From: Planctomycetota bacterium
GTDB lineage: Bacteria; Planctomycetota; JAPUJT01
DNA length: 45,462 bases
NCBI GenBank assembly: GCA_027296055.1
Contig: JAPUJT010000006.1
Span: 1-45,462 of the forward strand
Direction of reading: 5' to 3'
Shown: positions 42,592 through 45,462 of the stretch, one piece after another
Position numbering within the stretch: position 1 is the first letter of the stretch
Layout: each line of letters begins with the position of its first letter
Position numbers and translations under genes: made by a program
The notes under the pieces: model-generated
Database searches by the model: none
What the model was told of the DNA's origin: nothing
What the model saw: only the letters and a program-made list of their open reading frames with translations

Positions 42592-42684
42592 TCCCCGTCA
42601 CCCCTCTTGGTAGAATAGGTCCTGCATCTGCACCGGAAAGGGAGCGCGGCTCACCGTTCCCTCCATTCCTTATCACGGGAATCG

Positions 42685-45462
42685 ATGGGTCAGGATCGCA
42701 TCGTCCTCCGCGGCGTGGAGGAGCACAACCTCAAGCGGGTCAATCTGTCGATCCCCCGGGACGCCCTGACGGTCTTCACCGGAATCAGCGGGTCGGGTAA
42801 GTCCAGCCTCGCCTTCGACACGCTGTTCCAGGAGGGGCAGAGGCGCTTCCTGGAGTCTCTCTCCGCCTACGCTCGGCAGTTCCTGGGGCAGATCGAGAAG
42901 CCGCGCCTCGAGCATGCCGAAGGGCTCTCCCCCACGATCTCGATCGACCAGAAGTCGGCCGGTCGGAACCCCCGGTCCACTGTCGGGACCATCACCGAGA
43001 TCTATGACCACCTGCGCCTCCTCTTCGCCCGCCTGGGCACGCCCCACTGCGTCCAGTGCGGTAAGGAGATCGCATCTCAAACAGCGGATCAGATCACCCA
43101 CCATGTCTTTACGGATGGCGTCGGCCGCGAGGTGATGATCCTCGCCCCTATCGTCCAGGATCGAAAGGGGGAATACCGCAAGGAGCTGGAGGCCCTTCGA
43201 CACGACGGGTTCGTTCGCGCCAGGGTGGACGGAGAAATCGTGAGGCTCGCCGATCCGATCTCTCTGGCGAGATACGAGACCCATACGATCGAGGCGGTGA
43301 TGGATCGCCTCCGACTGCGGAAGGCGGACCGCAGTCGACTGGCGGAGGGAATCGAGAAGGCCCTCCAGAAGGGTAAAGGGGTCGCCACGATCCTGATCGA
43401 CGGCAAAGGGCAAACCTTCTCGACCCTGAGGGCCTGTCCCGATTGCTCGAGCAGCCTTCCGGAGATGGAGCCCCGCCTCTTCTCCTTCAACACACCCCAG
43501 GGCGGCTGCCCCCGGTGCAACGGGTTAGGCGAGACGCAGGAATTCGACCCCGGCCGGATCGTCCCTGACCCGGACCTTTCGATCGAGGATGGAGCGATCG
43601 CCCCACAGCGCAAGCACGGCCGCATCCTTTACAGCAAGGTCGGAATCCCGCAGCTCCGTCAGATGGGTGAGAGATATGGGTTCTCCCTCTCCACTCCATG
43701 GAAGGCCCTGCCGAAGGACGTGCGCAAGTTCCTCCTGTACGGGCCCAAGCACGAGCCGCGCACGCGTCGAGTGGCGGAGGGGCGGGCAGCGTATCCGGGC
43801 CGGGGCCGAAAGTTCCTCGGCGTGATCGGTCACCTGGAATACGGTTACTCGTTCACGCGACCGCGTCATCTCGAACGGTACATGACGATCCGCAGATGCC
43901 GCGCCTGCGGGGGATCTCGCCTGAGGAAGGAGAGTCTCGCCGTCCGCTTCCGCGGTCAGAGCATCGCCGACATCGCCTCTCGGTCCGTGGCGCACCTCCT
44001 CGAGTTCTTCGAGGATCTGCCTCTCTCGAGCCAGGAATCGAAGATCGCTGGCGAGATCCTCAAGGAGGTCCGACAAAGGCTCACATTTCTCGATCGGGTC
44101 GGCCTCGGATACCTCACCATCGATCGATCCGCGGCGACCCTCGCCGGAGGGGAGGCCCAGCGAATACGCCTCGCTCGACAGGTCGGCTCCCGTCTGCAAG
44201 GCGTCCTCTATGTCCTGGATGAGCCATCCATCGGTCTCCACTCGAGGGACAACAAGCGGCTCCTCCGAACGTTGCGTGACCTCAGAGACCTGGGAAACAC
44301 CGTCGTGGTCGTCGAGCACGATCTGGAGACGATTCAGTCGGCGGATCACATCGTCGACATCGGGCCGGGGGCCGGCGTCGAGGGGGGCGAGATCGTCGCC
44401 GAGGGTCGGATCGAACAGATTCGACGCTCCCGGCGCAGTCGAACAGGAAAGTTCCTGCGGGGCGACGAGAAGATCCCCGTCCCCGCGCGCCGACGTCCCG
44501 CCGGAGATCGAAGACTTCGGATCGTCGGCGCCCGGCACCACAATCTGAAGCAGATCGACGTCGAGATCCCTCTCGGCCAGTTCGTCGCCATCACCGGCGT
44601 CTCGGGGTCCGGGAAGAGCACCCTGATGAACCTGATCCTCCGCCGGGCTCTCGCCCGCAAGCTCCACGGGGCCGAGGCGGAGCCTGGCGCTCACGATCGA
44701 ATCGAAGGAGTGGAGCACCTCGACAAGGTGATCGAGATCGACCAGAGCCCGATCGGTCGCACCCCCAGGAGCAACCCTGCGACCTATACCAAGGTTTTCT
44801 CCGAGATCCGCAACCTGTTCGCCGCCCTCCCCGAATCCCGGGTGCGCGGATACCTGATGGGACGTTTCTCCTTCAATGTGAAGGGGGGCCGCTGCGAGGA
44901 ATGTCTCGGGGCGGGCGTGATCGAGATCGAGATGCAGTTCCTCGCCAACGTACAGGTCCCGTGCGACGCTTGCGCCGGCAAGAGGTTCAACCGGGAGACG
45001 CTGGAAGTGGTCTACAAGGGAAAGAACATCTCCGAGGTCCTGGCCCTCTCGGTGGACGAGGCCCTCGAGTTCTTCGAGCCGATTCCCCGGATCGCTCGAA
45101 CCTTTCGGACCCTGTCCGAGATCGGGCTGGGGTACATCTCCGTCGGGCAACCTTCGACGACCCTATCGGGCGGAGAGGCCCAGCGAGTCAAGCTCGCTTC
45201 CGAGCTGAGACGGCCTGCCACGGGCCAGACCATCTACCTCCTCGACGAGCCGACGACCGGGCTCCACTTCGCTGATATCAAGCGTCTCCTCGAAGCGCTA
45301 TCCCGGCTCGTCGATGCGGGCAACACGGTCGTGATCATCGAGCACAACCTCGACGTGATCAAAGTGGCGGATCACATCATCGACCTGGGGCCCGAGGGCG
45401 GAGACGATGGCGGTTTCCTCGTCGCCCAGGGGAGCCCCGAAGAGGTGATGGCCAGGCGAGAA
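42685..45462 (+). CDS. uvrA: Excinuclease ABC subunit A UvrA (3' truncated by window)
   Basis: DNA-damage-recognising ATPase of nucleotide excision repair. 926 codons are in frame to the last base. Walker A loops GISGSGKSS (33-41) and GVSGSGKST, zinc modules CPDC/CPRC and CEEC/CDAC, a CRACGG pair, signatures [12 protein letters not shown] (Ala instead of the usual Ser) and [12 protein letters not shown], Walker [11 protein letters not shown] and [10 protein letters not shown], and H-loops VEHD and IEHN are present. Only the last few dozen residues should be missing. A plausible -10 (TAGAAT at 42611-42616) lies upstream; no LexA-type box was recognised. Confidence 0.97.
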   Translation, partial: MGQDRIVLRGVEEHNLKRVNLSIPRDALTVFTGISGSGKSSLAFDTLFQEGQRRFLESLSAYARQFLGQIEKPRLEHAEGLSPTISIDQKSAGRNPRSTVGTITEIYDHLRLLFARLGTPHCVQCGKEIASQTADQITHHVFTDGVGREVMILAPIVQDRKGEYRKELEALRHDGFVRARVDGEIVRLADPISLARYETHTIEAVMDRLRLRKADRSRLAEGIEKALQKGKGVATILIDGKGQTFSTLRACPDCSSSLPEMEPRLFSFNTPQGGCPRCNGLGETQEFDPGRIVPDPDLSIEDGAIAPQRKHGRILYSKVGIPQLRQMGERYGFSLSTPWKALPKDVRKFLLYGPKHEPRTRRVAEGRAAYPGRGRKFLGVIGHLEYGYSFTRPRHLERYMTIRRCRACGGSRLRKESLAVRFRGQSIADIASRSVAHLLEFFEDLPLSSQESKIAGEILKEVRQRLTFLDRVGLGYLTIDRSAATLAGGEAQRIRLARQVGSRLQGVLYVLDEPSIGLHSRDNKRLLRTLRDLRDLGNTVVVVEHDLETIQSADHIVDIGPGAGVEGGEIVAEGRIEQIRRSRRSRTGKFLRGDEKIPVPARRRPAGDRRLRIVGARHHNLKQIDVEIPLGQFVAITGVSGSGKSTLMNLILRRALARKLHGAEAEPGAHDRIEGVEHLDKVIEIDQSPIGRTPRSNPATYTKVFSEIRNLFAALPESRVRGYLMGRFSFNVKGGRCEECLGAGVIEIEMQFLANVQVPCDACAGKRFNRETLEVVYKGKNISEVLALSVDEALEFFEPIPRIARTFRTLSEIGLGYISVGQPSTTLSGGEAQRVKLASELRRPATGQTIYLLDEPTTGLHFADIKRLLEALSRLVDAGNTVVIIEHNLDVIKVADHIIDLGPEGGDDGGFLVAQGSPEEVMARRE

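Noticed and set aside
43525..45150. Long open frame (541 codons) antisense to uvrA
   Set aside because: A G+C-driven shadow of uvrA: no ribosome binding site, no recognisable domain, and the sense frame is fully conserved.

Overview
This is a G+C-rich window of about 45 kb with about 41 protein genes, one tRNA and little obviously mobile DNA. The host looks like a diderm, non-model bacterium. LptB (LPS export), a beta-barrel protein ending in Phe, several lipoproteins and two pseudopilin clusters imply an outer membrane. A DUF6677-like protein, a TatC with a large insertion, HEAT/von Willebrand exported proteins and many signal-peptide orphans resemble Planctomycetota or a related uncultured lineage. 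That placement is inference from gene content, not from a marker-gene tree. Gene starts often use GTG or TTG, and stop/start overlaps are common.

Layout. 1-1362 (+): end of lptB, a DUF6677-like membrane protein and a one-helix small protein. 1359-5686 (-): a lipoprotein, three pilus-type proteins (PilW-like, PilX/DUF4900-like, PilV-like) and a membrane-anchored pseudo-receiver, behind a strong promoter and a 330-nt leader. 6176-10597 (-): dprA, a gap holding a candidate structured RNA, a CCA/poly(A) nucleotidyltransferase, a two-helix membrane protein and a class-I glutamine amidotransferase with an apparently leaderless start. 10709-12034 (+): folC. 12077-18850 (-): an exported HEAT-type protein, cinA, a divergent argG homologue, a YchF-like GTPase, tatC, and a membrane-anchored coiled-coil protein ending in a BRCT domain. 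19330-21496 (+): coaE-rho behind a 300-nt leader, followed by a repeat-rich gap. 21915-25710 (-): five pseudopilin genes. 25781-30530 (-): Sir2 deacylase, a 978-residue CdaA/YbbR-type c-di-AMP synthase fusion and a zinc metallopeptidase. 30728-31477 (-): comF. 31565-37350 (+): outer-membrane barrel, tRNA(CAU), lipoprotein, HEAT-vWA protein, YtcJ-type amidohydrolase and a DNRLRE-like membrane protein. 37415-40303 (-): a pair of amidohydrolase paralogues, one stripped of its metal ligands, and a small basic protein. 40578-42591 (+): two DUF3108-like paralogues with Cys/His-rich insertions. 42685-end (+): uvrA, truncated by the window.

How it fits together. Two separate pseudopilin operons, dprA and comF are the parts typical of a DNA-uptake or secretion pseudopilus, but the ATPase, platform protein and secretin are not in this window. 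The most unusual proteins are the CdaA-YbbR-coiled-coil fusion (co-transcribed with a metallopeptidase and a sirtuin), the membrane-anchored BRCT protein upstream of tatC, the pseudo-receiver heading the pilin operon, the divergent ArgG homologue and the amidohydrolase pair.
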